A DNA stretch of 64,000 bases. Origin: Thermostichus lividus PCC 6715 (lineage in GTDB: Bacteria > Cyanobacteriota > Cyanobacteriia > Thermosynechococcales > Thermosynechococcaceae). The position numbers were made by a program, and so were the translations under genes. Of this stretch, positions 28,241 to 37,479 are shown piece after piece (the first letter of the stretch is position 1; each line of letters starts with the position of its first letter). The stretch is from contig NZ_CP018092.1 in the NCBI RefSeq assembly GCF_002754935.1, positions 1 through 64,000 on the forward strand, in the 5' to 3' direction. Under the pieces are notes generated by a model. The model saw only the letters and a program-made list of their open reading frames with translations, was not told the origin of the DNA and searched no databases.

Positions 28241-29431
28241 TCAGCAACCGTGCAACTGGGCTTGAACAAGCGACACATCATCACTGCCAAACGCATAGGG
28301 AGCGGCATACTGCTGAACTTGGCGAATCAAGGCGGGCAACGAGGGCACGCCGTTCTGCTGATGGGCGTGGTGCAGCAGGTCTGCAAAGGCCTCTAGACCC
28401 CACACGGTGCTACTAGGGGTTTCAAACTCATAAATGCCATCACTAAAGAGGTAGAGCACAGCGTGCTCAGGAACCTGAAGGCTGTCTTCGTTAAAACTCA
28501 TGTTTTCAAACATCCCAATGGGAATGCCTGCGGTTTTTAGCTGTTGGACGGAGCAGGTGTCATCGCCAAGGCTGACCAAAAGGGCAGGGGGATGCCCACC
28601 ACTAGCGTAGGTGAGGATCCGCGTTTGGCAATCGTAAACGCCATACCAAATTGTAAAGTATTTGTCGTGCTGGTCACTCATTTGAAAACCATTATTCAGT
28701 GCTTCGAGCACCTTTGCCGGGTGTTGATAGTCAATGGTTGCCCCTGCATGCCGACTAGTGGCATTGCGCAAGAGATTCAAGACCGACACCGAGGGTAACG
28801 CCGCGCCAAGGCCATGCCCAGACACATCAAGGATATAGAGCACAAGATAGCGATCGCCGACCCAAAAGAAATCAAAACAGTCCCCCCCCAACTGGCTCGA
28901 GGGTAAAAAATAGTAATTGATTTTCAGGGGAGTATCTTGGGGAGCGGGCAGGAGCGATCGCACGTAGGCAGCAGCTTCATGGAGTTCTGCCTCAAGCAGT
29001 TGCGTCTGCTTCAGAAGATCCTGATTGAGTTGATAGAGGCGTAGCCCCGCTTGAATGCGCGCCCGTAACTCATTGGGATCAATGGGCTTGGCCAAAAATT
29101 CATCGGCACCCGCATCTAACCCCTGAATACGATCCTCTAATTCCCCCTTGGCGGTCAGGAGCACGAAGAAAATCCGTGATAGATCTGGGTTTTGCTTAAT
29201 TTGGCGGCACACCTCTAACCCATCCAAGCCAGGCATCATCCAATCACAGATGATGAGCGCTGGTTTTGCTGTGGTGGCGATCGCCAACCCCTCAGCCCCA
29301 TGACTTGCCACCGCAACACTGTAGCCCAAATCCTTCAGAGTTTTCCGCAGCAGAAGACGAGTGGTGGGGTCATCATCAATCACCAGAATCGTGTAGGGCT
29401 GCTGAGCAGGAGTTGGGGGGGTGCCACGCAT
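28241..29431 (-). CDS. Response regulator with SpoIIE-type PP2C phosphatase domain
   Basis: About 396 residues: an N-terminal receiver (TILVIDDDPTTRLLLRKTL, phospho-acceptor in ICDWMMPGLDG, LAKPID) and a C-terminal SpoIIE/RsbU-type serine phosphatase with metal-binding LDVSGHGLGAALPSVSVL, ASGGHPPALL and LYLFSDGIYEFE. A short coiled coil (LLKQTQLLEAELHEAAAYV) links them. Such proteins act in partner-switching cascades by dephosphorylating an anti-sigma-antagonist. No anti-sigma or STAS gene is adjacent. The start ATG 29431 is preferred; 49 extra residues are open upstream to 29578 but look unconserved. Confidence 0.88.
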   Translation of the reverse strand: MRGTPPTPAQQPYTILVIDDDPTTRLLLRKTLKDLGYSVAVASHGAEGLAIATTAKPALIICDWMMPGLDGLEVCRQIKQNPDLSRIFFVLLTAKGELEDRIQGLDAGADEFLAKPIDPNELRARIQAGLRLYQLNQDLLKQTQLLEAELHEAAAYVRSLLPAPQDTPLKINYYFLPSSQLGGDCFDFFWVGDRYLVLYILDVSGHGLGAALPSVSVLNLLRNATSRHAGATIDYQHPAKVLEALNNGFQMSDQHDKYFTIWYGVYDCQTRILTYASGGHPPALLVSLGDDTCSVQQLKTAGIPIGMFENMSFNEDSLQVPEHAVLYLFSDGIYEFETPSSTVWGLEAFADLLHHAHQQNGVPSLPALIRQVQQYAAPYAFGSDDVSLVQAQLHGC

Positions 29432-29640
29432 AAAACCGTGCTGAGGTTGAGGCTCATCTCTACCAGTGTACGGTAGTGCTAAACAGATGAGGATGCATTG
29501 TAGTGGTGGACGAAGTACCAACTGGCTCCAATATGGTTCTCCAGCTTTTTGGAAAATGATAGCGTTTTCCTGACTCAACGCGACACTCGCTGACGCATCT
29601 GATTTTTCTGCTCAGAAGGTGACACGCTCCCGTGTATCCC

Positions 29641-30171
29641 CTAGGGATGAGCCTCTGAACTAACGCGATACATTAGGTATGTGCTAATAGCAATAATTAA
29701 GATTGAGGCAGCCAAAAGTAATAGGTCTAATGGGGTTTTAACCTTGAAGGAAATAAGCTGCTTAAAAAATGTCACCACCAAAGCCATAACAATAGTTTTT
29801 AGTAGTTTATCTTTTAATTTATCTAAGCTCTGGGACTGCATCAAGGAAATATCAGTATTTGTATCTCGAGATAAGCCTGCATCTATCTTAGAAATAAACA
29901 GTTCATAAATGCCGAGGGCAAATAGTAATAGAATAATCCCAATTAAATAAAGATCGATTCCGGTAATAATATACCCCAATGTTTTAACATAAATAGTCGA
30001 ATCACCATAGTTACTAAATTGAACGCCCAAGCCTTGAAGAATTTCGTGACTGCCCAGAATAAACAGTGCGAAAGTACTCAGAAGACTAAAAATCACTGGA
30101 ATAATCACAAAGATACGAAAATACCAGAGAACAGGCTCAACCAGTCTCTCTAGCTGGGACATTCGTCTCAT
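29641..30171 (-). CDS. UPF0114 / YqhA family membrane protein
   Basis: A 176-residue integral membrane protein. RLVEPVLWYFRIFVIIPVIFS leads the first helix; further helices lie near residues 62-85 (YIITGIDLYLIGIILLLFALGIYELF), 125-145 and 150-167. The LVEPVLWYFR start and GIDLYLIG-ELF segment match the UPF0114 (YqhA) family as I know it; function is unknown. The coding sequence is more AT-rich than its neighbours and has no HIP1 site, which may hint at transfer or relaxed codon use. Three tandem 10-base repeats lie 57-86 bases upstream of its start. Confidence 0.82.
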   Translation of the reverse strand: MRRMSQLERLVEPVLWYFRIFVIIPVIFSLLSTFALFILGSHEILQGLGVQFSNYGDSTIYVKTLGYIITGIDLYLIGIILLLFALGIYELFISKIDAGLSRDTNTDISLMQSQSLDKLKDKLLKTIVMALVVTFFKQLISFKVKTPLDLLLLAASILIIAISTYLMYRVSSEAHP

Positions 30172-30227
30172 GAGGTGAAAGCCTAAAATGATGGGGAAGG
30201 TGCTAACATCTTACCAGAGTCTTCATT

Positions 30228-30257
30228 ATTAACTGGTATTAACTGCGATTAACTGTT
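30228..30257. repeat. Three tandem 10-bp direct repeats (ATTAACTGNN)
   Basis: ATTAACTGGT, ATTAACTGCG and ATTAACTGTT follow each other without gap, an 8-base identical core repeated at exactly 10 bases, about one helical turn. A further pair ACAGGAT/TTACAGG follows. The array lies between the leuB stop and the UPF0114 start, in the promoter position of the latter, and looks like an operator for a cooperatively binding regulator. Confidence 0.6.
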
Positions 30258-30288
30258 ACAGGATATTACAGGAGTCTCTGCGAGGCAC

Positions 30289-31374
30289 TTACAGGGTGAG
30301 CTGTGCAATGAGTTGTTCCCCCATGGCTTGACAACCCACTAAGATACAGCCTTCGGTCATCAGATCGCTGGTGCGATACCCCTGCTCTAAAACAGCCAAG
30401 GTTGCCTGTTCAATAGCCGTGGCGGCAGCGGGTTGATTAAGGCCGTAACGCAGCATCATTGCAGCACTAAGTACCATAGCCAGTGGATTTGCTTTGTCTT
30501 GCCCGGCAATATCTGGGGCTGAACCATGGACGGGTTCAAACACTCCTGGGCCGCTGGCACCAAGACTGGCAGAGGGTAGCATACCAATACTGCCGGTGAG
30601 CATTGCTGCAATATCGGAAAGAATATCCCCAAAGAGATTGCCGGTCACAATGGTGTCAAACTGTTTGGGTGAGCGTACCAGTTGCATGGCGGCATTGTCC
30701 ACGTACAGATGGGTTAGTTCAACATCTGGATACTCGGCACTCAATGCAGTGAGGCGATCGCGCCATAATTGCGACACCTCTAGCACGTTGGCCTTATCCA
30801 CAGAGCACAACTTTCGTTGCCGCTTGCGAGCCGTTTCAAAGGCGACCTGCCCAATGCGATCCACTTCTGTTGCGGTGTAGGCCATCGTATTCACGCCGCG
30901 AGCCTCTCCCGACTCTGTTGTGAAAATACCGCGAGGCTGGCCAAAATAAATGCCGCCCGTTAACTCGCGCACAACCATGAGATCCACCCCCGCCACCACC
31001 TCTGGTTTCAGGGAGGAGGCATTGATCAATTGGGGCAAGATTTTCGCTGGGCGCAAGTTGGCAAATAACCCCAAGCCAGCGCGTAACTTCAGTAAACCGG
31101 TTTCTGGGCGCAAAGGTCGGGGGAGGGTATCCCACTTTGTGCCGCCAATGGCCGCAAGTAATACGGCATCGCTTTGACGACAACTCTCCAGAGTTGCTGC
31201 GGGCAAAGGCTCTCCCACGGCATCAATGGCACATCCTCCTATTAGGGCAGGGACAAATTCAAAGTCCAAGTTAAAGCGAGGGGCGATCGCCCGTAAAACG
31301 TTGAGGGTGACCTCCGTAATTTCCGGCCCAATGCCATCCCCAGCCAACACAGCAATTCGATACGCAGTGGTCAT
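30289..31374 (-). CDS. leuB: 3-isopropylmalate dehydrogenase
   Basis: LeuB oxidises and decarboxylates 3-isopropylmalate with NAD+ in leucine synthesis. Visible family features: [20 protein letters not shown] at the start, [16 protein letters not shown] with the catalytic Tyr, [13 protein letters not shown] with the catalytic Lys, and the signature [20 protein letters not shown] followed by [15 protein letters not shown]. Length about 361 residues is standard. ATG 31374 has GAAG upstream; ATG 31380 is two codons earlier and equally possible. It is monocistronic here; leuA, C and D are not in the window. Confidence 0.97.
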   Translation of the reverse strand: MTTAYRIAVLAGDGIGPEITEVTLNVLRAIAPRFNLDFEFVPALIGGCAIDAVGEPLPAATLESCRQSDAVLLAAIGGTKWDTLPRPLRPETGLLKLRAGLGLFANLRPAKILPQLINASSLKPEVVAGVDLMVVRELTGGIYFGQPRGIFTTESGEARGVNTMAYTATEVDRIGQVAFETARKRQRKLCSVDKANVLEVSQLWRDRLTALSAEYPDVELTHLYVDNAAMQLVRSPKQFDTIVTGNLFGDILSDIAAMLTGSIGMLPSASLGASGPGVFEPVHGSAPDIAGQDKANPLAMVLSAAMMLRYGLNQPAAATAIEQATLAVLEQGYRTSDLMTEGCILVGCQAMGEQLIAQLTL

Positions 31375-31520
31375 TGCCATCTTCAGAGCAGCAATCTCTT
31401 ACTGTAGCGCATCTCGACAGTGTACTTGCGCTATCGACGGCATAACTGCCTGCTAGCTTGCCGATAGCTCCTGTTCTTGCCGTGCCAACGCAGTTATGGG
31501 GAAGAGATTACAAGCAAGCC

Positions 31521-33179
31521 CTAGGCATTGGCAGACACGGGCAGTCGCTGGGGCGAGGCACTCACGACTTCAACCGTTAGGGTGACACCGAATTGGCTTT
31601 CAAAGGGGGTTTTCTTGTAGTTCACGCTCCAAATTTCCAGCTCACAGCGATCGTCGGGATGGCTGGCATAAACGGAGAGAATGAGTTCTCTCTGGGGCGA
31701 TCGCCACTCACAGGTAATGTGATCCACTGCGCCAATTTGGCGGCGATCCAAGGCTGAGGCAATGCGCAGGATGGCACTAAGTTCTTCCACGAGCTGCCGT
31801 TGTCGCCGTCCGGTTAGATGGCGAAAATTATCGTGCTTTTTCTTGGGGGGACTTTTGCGATGATAGCGACAGAGATTAGCAATCACTTCAATGTCCCCAT
31901 CGGTGTAGCCCAGCAGCCCCCCGTGGCGCACAAGGTAGTAGGAGTGCTTATGGTGTGCCGAATGACTCACGTAGTGGCCAGCATTGTGCAGAATCGCTGC
32001 GGCCCAAAGCAATTCCCGCTCGGCGTCTGTCCACTGATGCAGCGTTCCTTGGGTGTGATCAAAAAGTGTTAGGGCAAAATCCGCCACCCGCTCACTACTA
32101 GCTAAGTTGACGTGGAACTTTTGCGCCATGCTATAGGTACTGCGCTGCCGCACCGAGCTTTGATAGCGCAGCCGATCCTCAATGAGGCCATGGGTGAGCA
32201 TCCAATCCACAATAATGCCTTCCCGCAGGGCGCGATCGCAGGTGATCAGGCTAGACTGCCCCAGCATATCCATGGCTTCTGCCAAAATCACGGCTCCCGC
32301 CACAATGATTTCAGCCCGCCGCTCTGACATCCCTAGCAGTTGGCAGCGTTGGTTAATGTTCAACCGCCGTAGCTTGCCAAGGAGGTGTTGTAAATCCGCC
32401 AGAGTCAGCTCATACCCCTGTAGGGAGGTTGGGCAACTGCCGAGGCGAAGGCAGGTATGCAACATCATCAGGCTTTCAATGGTTCCTGACGTCCCCACCA
32501 ATTGGGGGGTCTCGTCGGGCTGAAGGTGGTCGCGCAATTCTTCCACGGCCCGATCGAGCATCCCCCGTACGTAGGCACGCAGGGCGCTATAGTCATGGTC
32601 ATTAATGGGATCACTTTTTACGAACAAATCCGTTAGCCGTACCGCACCCACTTTGGTACTGCTGAGATAGCGGGGTTCGTGGCCATCTCCCAAAATTAAT
32701 TCTGTTGAGCCGCCGCCAATGTCGATGATGATGTGCGGCTTACCGTTCAACTCTAGTCCTGAGAGCACTCCCAAATAGATGCGTCGGGCTTCCTCTTCGC
32801 CAGAAATCAGATCAATGGTTAAGCCTGTTTGTTCCTGCACTCGCGCCAGAAACTCGCGACCGTTGGGGGCTTCGCGTACAGCGCTCGTGGCTACGCCAAT
32901 GATGTCTTCGGCCTTTAGGCTAGTCGCTAGTTCTCGGCATCGCCGTAGAGTGGCGATCGCCCGTGCCATTGCCTCCTCGGTTAGTTGTCCGGTCAACTGG
33001 CAGCGCTCCCCCAGCCGCACCATATCTTTTTCGGCGGCAATAATTTTGAAGCTGGGTAAGCTGGGCTGAATTTGCACTACCACCATGTGGATCGAGTTAG
33101 TGCCAACATCAATAGCGGCGAGAATGCGATCGCTGAGATTGATCGGTCGCCACAAATGCAGATGTTGTTCAGCAGCCAT
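31521..33179 (-). CDS. ppx: Exopolyphosphatase, Ppx/GppA family
   Basis: Ppx removes terminal phosphates from polyphosphate. The 552-residue protein has the actin-like ASKHA fold with AAIDVGTNSIHMVVVQ and phosphate-binding IIDIGGGSTELILGDG, followed by the C-terminal HD-like domain (LHNAGHYVSHSAHHKHSYYL, CRYHRKSPPKK) that lengthens this subfamily. Some members prefer pppGpp; the distinction cannot be made by eye. A polyphosphate kinase 2 gene lies 92 bases upstream in the same direction, so the pair probably forms a polyphosphate turnover unit. Start at ATG 33179. Confidence 0.94.
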   Translation of the reverse strand: MAAEQHLHLWRPINLSDRILAAIDVGTNSIHMVVVQIQPSLPSFKIIAAEKDMVRLGERCQLTGQLTEEAMARAIATLRRCRELATSLKAEDIIGVATSAVREAPNGREFLARVQEQTGLTIDLISGEEEARRIYLGVLSGLELNGKPHIIIDIGGGSTELILGDGHEPRYLSSTKVGAVRLTDLFVKSDPINDHDYSALRAYVRGMLDRAVEELRDHLQPDETPQLVGTSGTIESLMMLHTCLRLGSCPTSLQGYELTLADLQHLLGKLRRLNINQRCQLLGMSERRAEIIVAGAVILAEAMDMLGQSSLITCDRALREGIIVDWMLTHGLIEDRLRYQSSVRQRSTYSMAQKFHVNLASSERVADFALTLFDHTQGTLHQWTDAERELLWAAAILHNAGHYVSHSAHHKHSYYLVRHGGLLGYTDGDIEVIANLCRYHRKSPPKKKHDNFRHLTGRRQRQLVEELSAILRIASALDRRQIGAVDHITCEWRSPQRELILSVYASHPDDRCELEIWSVNYKKTPFESQFGVTLTVEVVSASPQRLPVSANA

Positions 33180-33271
33180 GGGAGTTCAGCGGGGAGACAA
33201 TCATCCCCTATACTACCGTAACTTTTGAGGGGTTCAGTTGGGGGCTGCACCGGTGCTTGCCTCTCAAATGG

Positions 33272-34168
33272 TTAGTCGGGTTCATTTTCTAGCATGGCTT
33301 TTGCCTCTTGCAATTGTTGTTTATGCGCCTCGCTCATGACCGGATAGTGCAGGTCTAGACTAGCCATCTTTTGATAGATAAAATGAGCTACCATTAGGCG
33401 GGCAAACCACTTGTGGTTCGCGGGAATAATATGCCACGGTGCCCACGCCGTACTGGTGTAACGAAACACATCAGCGTAGGCATCTTGGTAATCCTGCCAA
33501 TGGCTGCGATCGCGGGCGTCGTCTAGGGAAAATTTCCAGTTTTTTTCCGGTCGGTTAATCCGCTCTAGGAAACGTTTCTTTTGCTCATCCTTAGAAATAT
33601 TTAAGAAAAATTTCAAAATGAGTATCCCATTACGGCTTAGATAGCGCTCATAACAATTGATGTCCTTAAAGCGATCGCGCCAGATGTGCTTGCCCTTTGC
33701 CTCCGGAGGGAGTTGTTGCCGATTGAGGAGGTCGGGGTGCACCCGCACCACTAATACCTCTTCGTAGTAGGAGCGATTAAAAATGCCGATGCAGCCGCGC
33801 TCGGGAAGGGCGCGGTTAGCTCGCCACAGATAATCATGATCTAAATCTTCAGCACTGGGTGCCTTAAAACTATAGACACTACAGCCTTGGGGGTTCAGAC
33901 CACTCATCACGTGCTTAATGGTGCTATCTTTGCCCGCTGCATCCATCGCCTGAAAAATAATTAACAGCGCATAGATATTTTGGGCATAGAGAATATCTTG
34001 GTAGGCGGCAAGTTTTTTAATGCCTGCTTCTAAAAGCTCCCGAGCTTCAACTTTACTTTTTAAGCCCGCAGTATCGGCGGGGTCGTAGTCCTGCCAATGA
34101 AATTTTTCACCAATGGGGACAATATAGCGTTTAGGATTAATCTGATCCAGAAAATCTTGGGGAATCAT
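33272..34168 (-). CDS. ppk2: Polyphosphate kinase 2 family protein
   Basis: PPK2 proteins transfer phosphate between polyphosphate and nucleotides, usually making NDP or NTP from polyphosphate. The 298 residues show the P-loop-like Walker A FQAMDAAGKDSTIKHVMSG, the Walker B-adjacent GIFNRSYYEEVLVVRVHP and the lid RDRFKDINCYERYL with later ERINRPEKNWKF, all PPK2 hallmarks. Single-domain size suggests a class I or III enzyme; AMP or ADP preference cannot be decided. I prefer ATG 34168 (MIPQDFLDQIN); the open frame extends to 34261 with 31 poorly conserved residues. It sits just upstream of ppx. Confidence 0.92.
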   Translation of the reverse strand: MIPQDFLDQINPKRYIVPIGEKFHWQDYDPADTAGLKSKVEARELLEAGIKKLAAYQDILYAQNIYALLIIFQAMDAAGKDSTIKHVMSGLNPQGCSVYSFKAPSAEDLDHDYLWRANRALPERGCIGIFNRSYYEEVLVVRVHPDLLNRQQLPPEAKGKHIWRDRFKDINCYERYLSRNGILILKFFLNISKDEQKKRFLERINRPEKNWKFSLDDARDRSHWQDYQDAYADVFRYTSTAWAPWHIIPANHKWFARLMVAHFIYQKMASLDLHYPVMSEAHKQQLQEAKAMLENEPD

Positions 34169-34401
34169 TACGGAGAACTCGGCGGTTTCACTGTATCCTA
34201 GCCTACATTCTCTGAAAGTATAAAAATCAAATCTCAGCCGCTTGCGACCTATGGTTAACAAATTGTATAGGTTGCCAGCAAAGGCGGATTCTCTTTGTAT
34301 GCTGTATCAATAGGCGGGCATCGCCCCTCATGTTGCGAGTCTGTTGCTGGGGCGCAAAGGGGTAACCGCACTGTTGTTACTGCGTTAGAGACGAGACGAC
34401 T

Positions 34402-34821
34402 GTGGCTCCAATCAAACCCCATAAACTGGATCTGGATGCGAGTTACCCCTGTCCCTGCCGCCGTCAAGGGGAATTGATGCCCATTGCCCTCACCGATGCC
34501 TTTGGCTGTCGCCGTTGCCAGCAAATTTTTGTTGTCCGCCCCGATGGGTTTTCCATAGAGCAGTTGGCCACCACCTACCCCTACAAGCGCGCTTGGTATT
34601 GGACAGGGCTACAGTGGAGTGTTTTGCAGCGTGGTTTTTCGGAAAACTACTGGTATTTCGCCATTGGCCTGAGCTTCTTCTTACTCATGCCTATCCTTTT
34701 GTGGTTGCCTTTGCTTCTACAATTATCCTTAAAACCGGAAGGGCTGCTATGGATTATTGCTTCCCTGCTGTTAGCACTCACCCCTGCCTTTTTGGTCTGG
34801 GTCGCTCTATCGCGCCGCTAG
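34402..34821 (+). CDS. Zinc-ribbon-like two-helix membrane protein
   Basis: A 139-residue protein starting at GTG 34402. The N-terminal half has cysteines as YPCPCRRQG and GCRRCQQIF, a four-cysteine ribbon separated by about 17 residues that probably binds zinc. Two transmembrane helices follow (YFAIGLSFFLLMPILLWLPL and LLWIIASLLLALTPAFLVWV). The family is not recognised by name, but the layout is seen in cyanobacterial hypotheticals. It ends 13 bases before the ProA-like gene, so the two are probably co-transcribed. Confidence 0.7.
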   Translation: MAPIKPHKLDLDASYPCPCRRQGELMPIALTDAFGCRRCQQIFVVRPDGFSIEQLATTYPYKRAWYWTGLQWSVLQRGFSENYWYFAIGLSFFLLMPILLWLPLLLQLSLKPEGLLWIIASLLLALTPAFLVWVALSRR

Positions 34822-34834
34822 GTAGCGTCTCCTA

Positions 34835-36019
34835 ATGCTATCGGAGTTGTTAGAGGCTGCGCGTTTTGCCAGTACTCAGCTTGCCCAAGCCTCCTACAGC
34901 AGTCGTCAGGAGGCATTGCTGGCTCTAATTAATGCCTTAAAGACGGCTGAGCCGCTATTGCTGGAGCAAAATACCCTCGACCTAGAATCGAGTCGAGACT
35001 TAGCGGTGTCTGGTATTGTTTTGGGCTGGCTACGGCTAACCCATGAGCGTTTACAACGGATTACCCGCTGGTTAGAGCAGCTCTACCAAGCCCCAGATCC
35101 GTGGGTACAGGCATTGCCCACCGGCAGAAACACCTTTCGCTATGCGGTTCCCTTGGGGGTGATCGGTTTAATCTATGAGGGGTTACCCACCTTAAGTTTG
35201 CTCATGGCAGGCTTGGCACTCAAAACGGGTAATGCTTTAGTGATATGGGGGGGAGCCAGTAGTCGGTTTACCGCTCAGGCGATCGCCAATGTTCTGCAGG
35301 ATGCCCTCAGCCGCACCTCCCTACCCCTAAGTAGCCTGCAAACCTTACCTTTTGAACTACCCCCTGCCAGTTGGCTATCCCAGCCCAAGGCAGTGGATGT
35401 GGCGATCGCCCACGGGCGTTCTCGCTTTCTTGCAGAGCACCGCAGTGCCACTTGCTGTCCGTTTGTTCCCCTTGCCCTAGGCAATAGTTATCTGGTGTGG
35501 GATGGTTCAGTTTCGCCCGAGGTCATTCTTAGCTGTATTCAGCAAAGCCATGATGGCTCTCCCGATCGCCCCCTCGCCATTGAAAAGATCATTGTGCTTG
35601 CAGGGGTCAATCCTTCGCATCTCACCTTTGTGATGAATGAACTCGCCCAAGCGGGGTACAAGTCAGCGGTTGACGAGTATCTGCGGGCAACCTATCCCGA
35701 ATTACCTATGGTGGATGCAACGGAGTGGAGCCTTCCTTACCTGAACCAACGGTTGGCTTGGCACTACGAAGAGGATTTAGGCAAAGCGATCGCTTGGATT
35801 AACCGCTACGGTACCACCGCCAGTGTCATTGCGACCACCAATTACCAAGACTGCTGTCAGTTTTATCAGCAGGTGCACACCCCCCTTGTCTATCTCAATC
35901 GATCCCCACAGTTAGAACGGCTGAGCGCCTTGGCGATCGGGGTTGTGGCCGAACGGGGTGCCTACCAAGGGGTTATGGGGATTGAGCAGTGGCTGAGCAC
36001 GAAGCAAATCTGGCTTTAG
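34835..36019 (+). CDS. ProA-like protein (glutamate-5-semialdehyde dehydrogenase family) lacking the catalytic cysteine
   Basis: A 394-residue member of the gamma-glutamyl phosphate reductase family. Family features include RFASTQLAQASYSSRQEAL, a conserved core (YAVPLGVIGLIYEGLPTLSL, MAGLALKTGNALVIWGGASS) and a C-terminal TPLVYLNRSPQLE-x-GVVAERG segment. At the position of the catalytic cysteine (normally in a CNALE motif) it reads PLAIEKIIV, with proline 246 in place of cysteine, and the usual RGG loop before it is also degraded. It is therefore likely inactive as a dehydrogenase or does something else; a canonical proA may exist elsewhere. No frameshift explains the difference. It converges with the DUF4335 gene, overlapping by four bases. 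Confidence 0.8.
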   Translation: MLSELLEAARFASTQLAQASYSSRQEALLALINALKTAEPLLLEQNTLDLESSRDLAVSGIVLGWLRLTHERLQRITRWLEQLYQAPDPWVQALPTGRNTFRYAVPLGVIGLIYEGLPTLSLLMAGLALKTGNALVIWGGASSRFTAQAIANVLQDALSRTSLPLSSLQTLPFELPPASWLSQPKAVDVAIAHGRSRFLAEHRSATCCPFVPLALGNSYLVWDGSVSPEVILSCIQQSHDGSPDRPLAIEKIIVLAGVNPSHLTFVMNELAQAGYKSAVDEYLRATYPELPMVDATEWSLPYLNQRLAWHYEEDLGKAIAWINRYGTTASVIATTNYQDCCQFYQQVHTPLVYLNRSPQLERLSALAIGVVAERGAYQGVMGIEQWLSTKQIWL

Positions 36020-36671
36020 TTGCCTGCTGGGGTTGGCGGATTGGCCTCTGGCAGTAAGGGGCTGGGAGCAGTAGTTGGCGGCGGTTGGTTGAGTTCTGGG
36101 TCTTCGGGGCGGCGTTGGGGAACTGGCATATGGAAGAACAGGGCGGCCATCACGGCTAGGCTGGCAGCGCCAATCCCCAAGGGAGTCAGTTGTTGCCGTA
36201 GGGGCACCGCAGGGGCGATCGCCCGGCGTGGCAACGAGGAAAAGGTAGGGGTAAGAGTGGGCAAGGTTTGACTATCACTACAGAACTGGTCAAGGGCTTC
36301 TACAAGATCCGCCAGTTGCAACCAAGTGAGGCAGATCTCCACCATCCGTGCCGATGTTCCCTCCGGCAGCAGCAACAGATCCACCGGAATCCGCAGCCAC
36401 ACCTGATTAAAGGACTGTGTGTCCACTTGAATAGCCTGCTGGGGCGATCGCCGCAGCTTAACCCCACTAAGCCACGTCTGGGCTGCGGCAGGCACACTGT
36501 TCAGTAACGCAACCAAGAAATCTTTTCCCCCTTGAGGGGAGCAGGTTGCCCCACAATCTCGCACTCACACACCGTCACCACATCTAATTGTCCAGCCCCA
36601 TGACCTTGGCTGCTCAGCCCCTCAATGCGTAGCGTACAGTTGGGCAGACTATACTGACGTTGCAACAGCAT
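36016..36671 (-). pseudogene. DUF4335 family protein, frameshifted
   Basis: The frame starting at ATG 36671 reads MLLQRQYSLPNCTLRIEGLS, the signature DUF4335 start, and continues to PAPLKG. At a G5 run (36527-36531 as C on the plus strand) the frame goes wrong, while another frame continues GGKDFLVALLNSV, then LADLVEALDQFCSDSQTLP and a C-terminal transmembrane helix (LGIGAASLAVMAALFF) with a proline-rich tail. One additional G restores a 218-residue protein. The DUF3038 gene immediately upstream shares the pairing typical of cyanobacteria, where both are conserved and of unknown function. Confidence 0.82.
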
Positions 36672-37298
36672 TTAACTCACTTCCCCATCAAATAAACTAA
36701 ACCATAGCCGCTCCATCCCCTTCGTTCCAGCGCACAACAATAACTGCACCAATAATTGCAGCGCCAATTCATTCAGGGCAGAGTTGTCTTTGTAAAGAAA
36801 CAGCCCTGAGCGTTGAAGATTCATCCGTTTACGAAAATGCCGTCGAAACCGATCCAGATACTCCGCCAGCGGCGCATAGGTCTCTGGTGGGAGGTTTTGA
36901 GCGTGGAGTTGATCCAGCACCAACAACAAATGACGTAGTGTGGCCGTATGCCGTCGAGCCACCTGTACCACAATGGCGGTCAGTGCTTTGGTTTCGCTCA
37001 ACGGTAAAGGGGTTCGCTGAGTCACTTGACGAAAGGGGTTTGTGCAGCGAATTTGCCAGAAGATCACACGATTGGGAATCATGACCTGCAGTTGTAGGTC
37101 TCGCACCACCTGCAGCATTAATTCCGATGCATTCAAATCCACCGACTCTAGGGCTAACAGCAACAGATCCAGTTGCCAGCGGGCACGCCGGGGACACACA
37201 CTAATTCCGGGAGGATCCGGCAGCACCGCCAACATTGGTGGCAGTAACTCGGCGGGTGTCGATTCAATTGTTGCTGGCATCGAGTTTGCCGTTTCCAT
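36672..37298 (-). CDS. DUF3038 domain-containing protein
   Basis: A protein of about 208 residues with LLPPMLAVLPDPPG near the start, the core RRARWQLDLLLLALESVDLN and IPNRVIFWQIRCTNPFRQ, then a helical C-terminal half. This is the DUF3038 family as I recognise it, nearly always next to DUF4335. Its stop abuts the DUF4335 start without a gap, so the two are translated together and may form a complex (inference). METANSMPATIE at 37298 fits family starts better than the open-frame ATG at 37343. Confidence 0.8.
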   Translation of the reverse strand: METANSMPATIESTPAELLPPMLAVLPDPPGISVCPRRARWQLDLLLLALESVDLNASELMLQVVRDLQLQVMIPNRVIFWQIRCTNPFRQVTQRTPLPLSETKALTAIVVQVARRHTATLRHLLLVLDQLHAQNLPPETYAPLAEYLDRFRRHFRKRMNLQRSGLFLYKDNSALNELALQLLVQLLLCAGTKGMERLWFSLFDGEVS

Positions 37299-37479
37299 AA
37301 ATCTAAAATGCCCACTATACAGCCCAAAGGTAACATTGGCCATAACCTAGACGATAATACCCTAAGGATTGCCCTAGGCCACAGCACCCATGACGATTGT
37401 TCCTTATCTCTATGTTGCGCAACCTCAGGGCTGTTGGGAAAGCAAGCTAGACTTGAGGAGTGTCTTGGGAGTCAGCTTG

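Noticed and set aside
30228-30257. Pho box for the UPF0114 gene
   Set aside because: Core TTAAC is similar but repeats are spaced 10 instead of 11 bases and the 8-mer differs at both ends from the consensus I know.
34262-34401. Riboswitch or small RNA between ppk2 and the zinc-ribbon gene
   Set aside because: Some GC-rich inverted segments exist but no known riboswitch core could be recognised.
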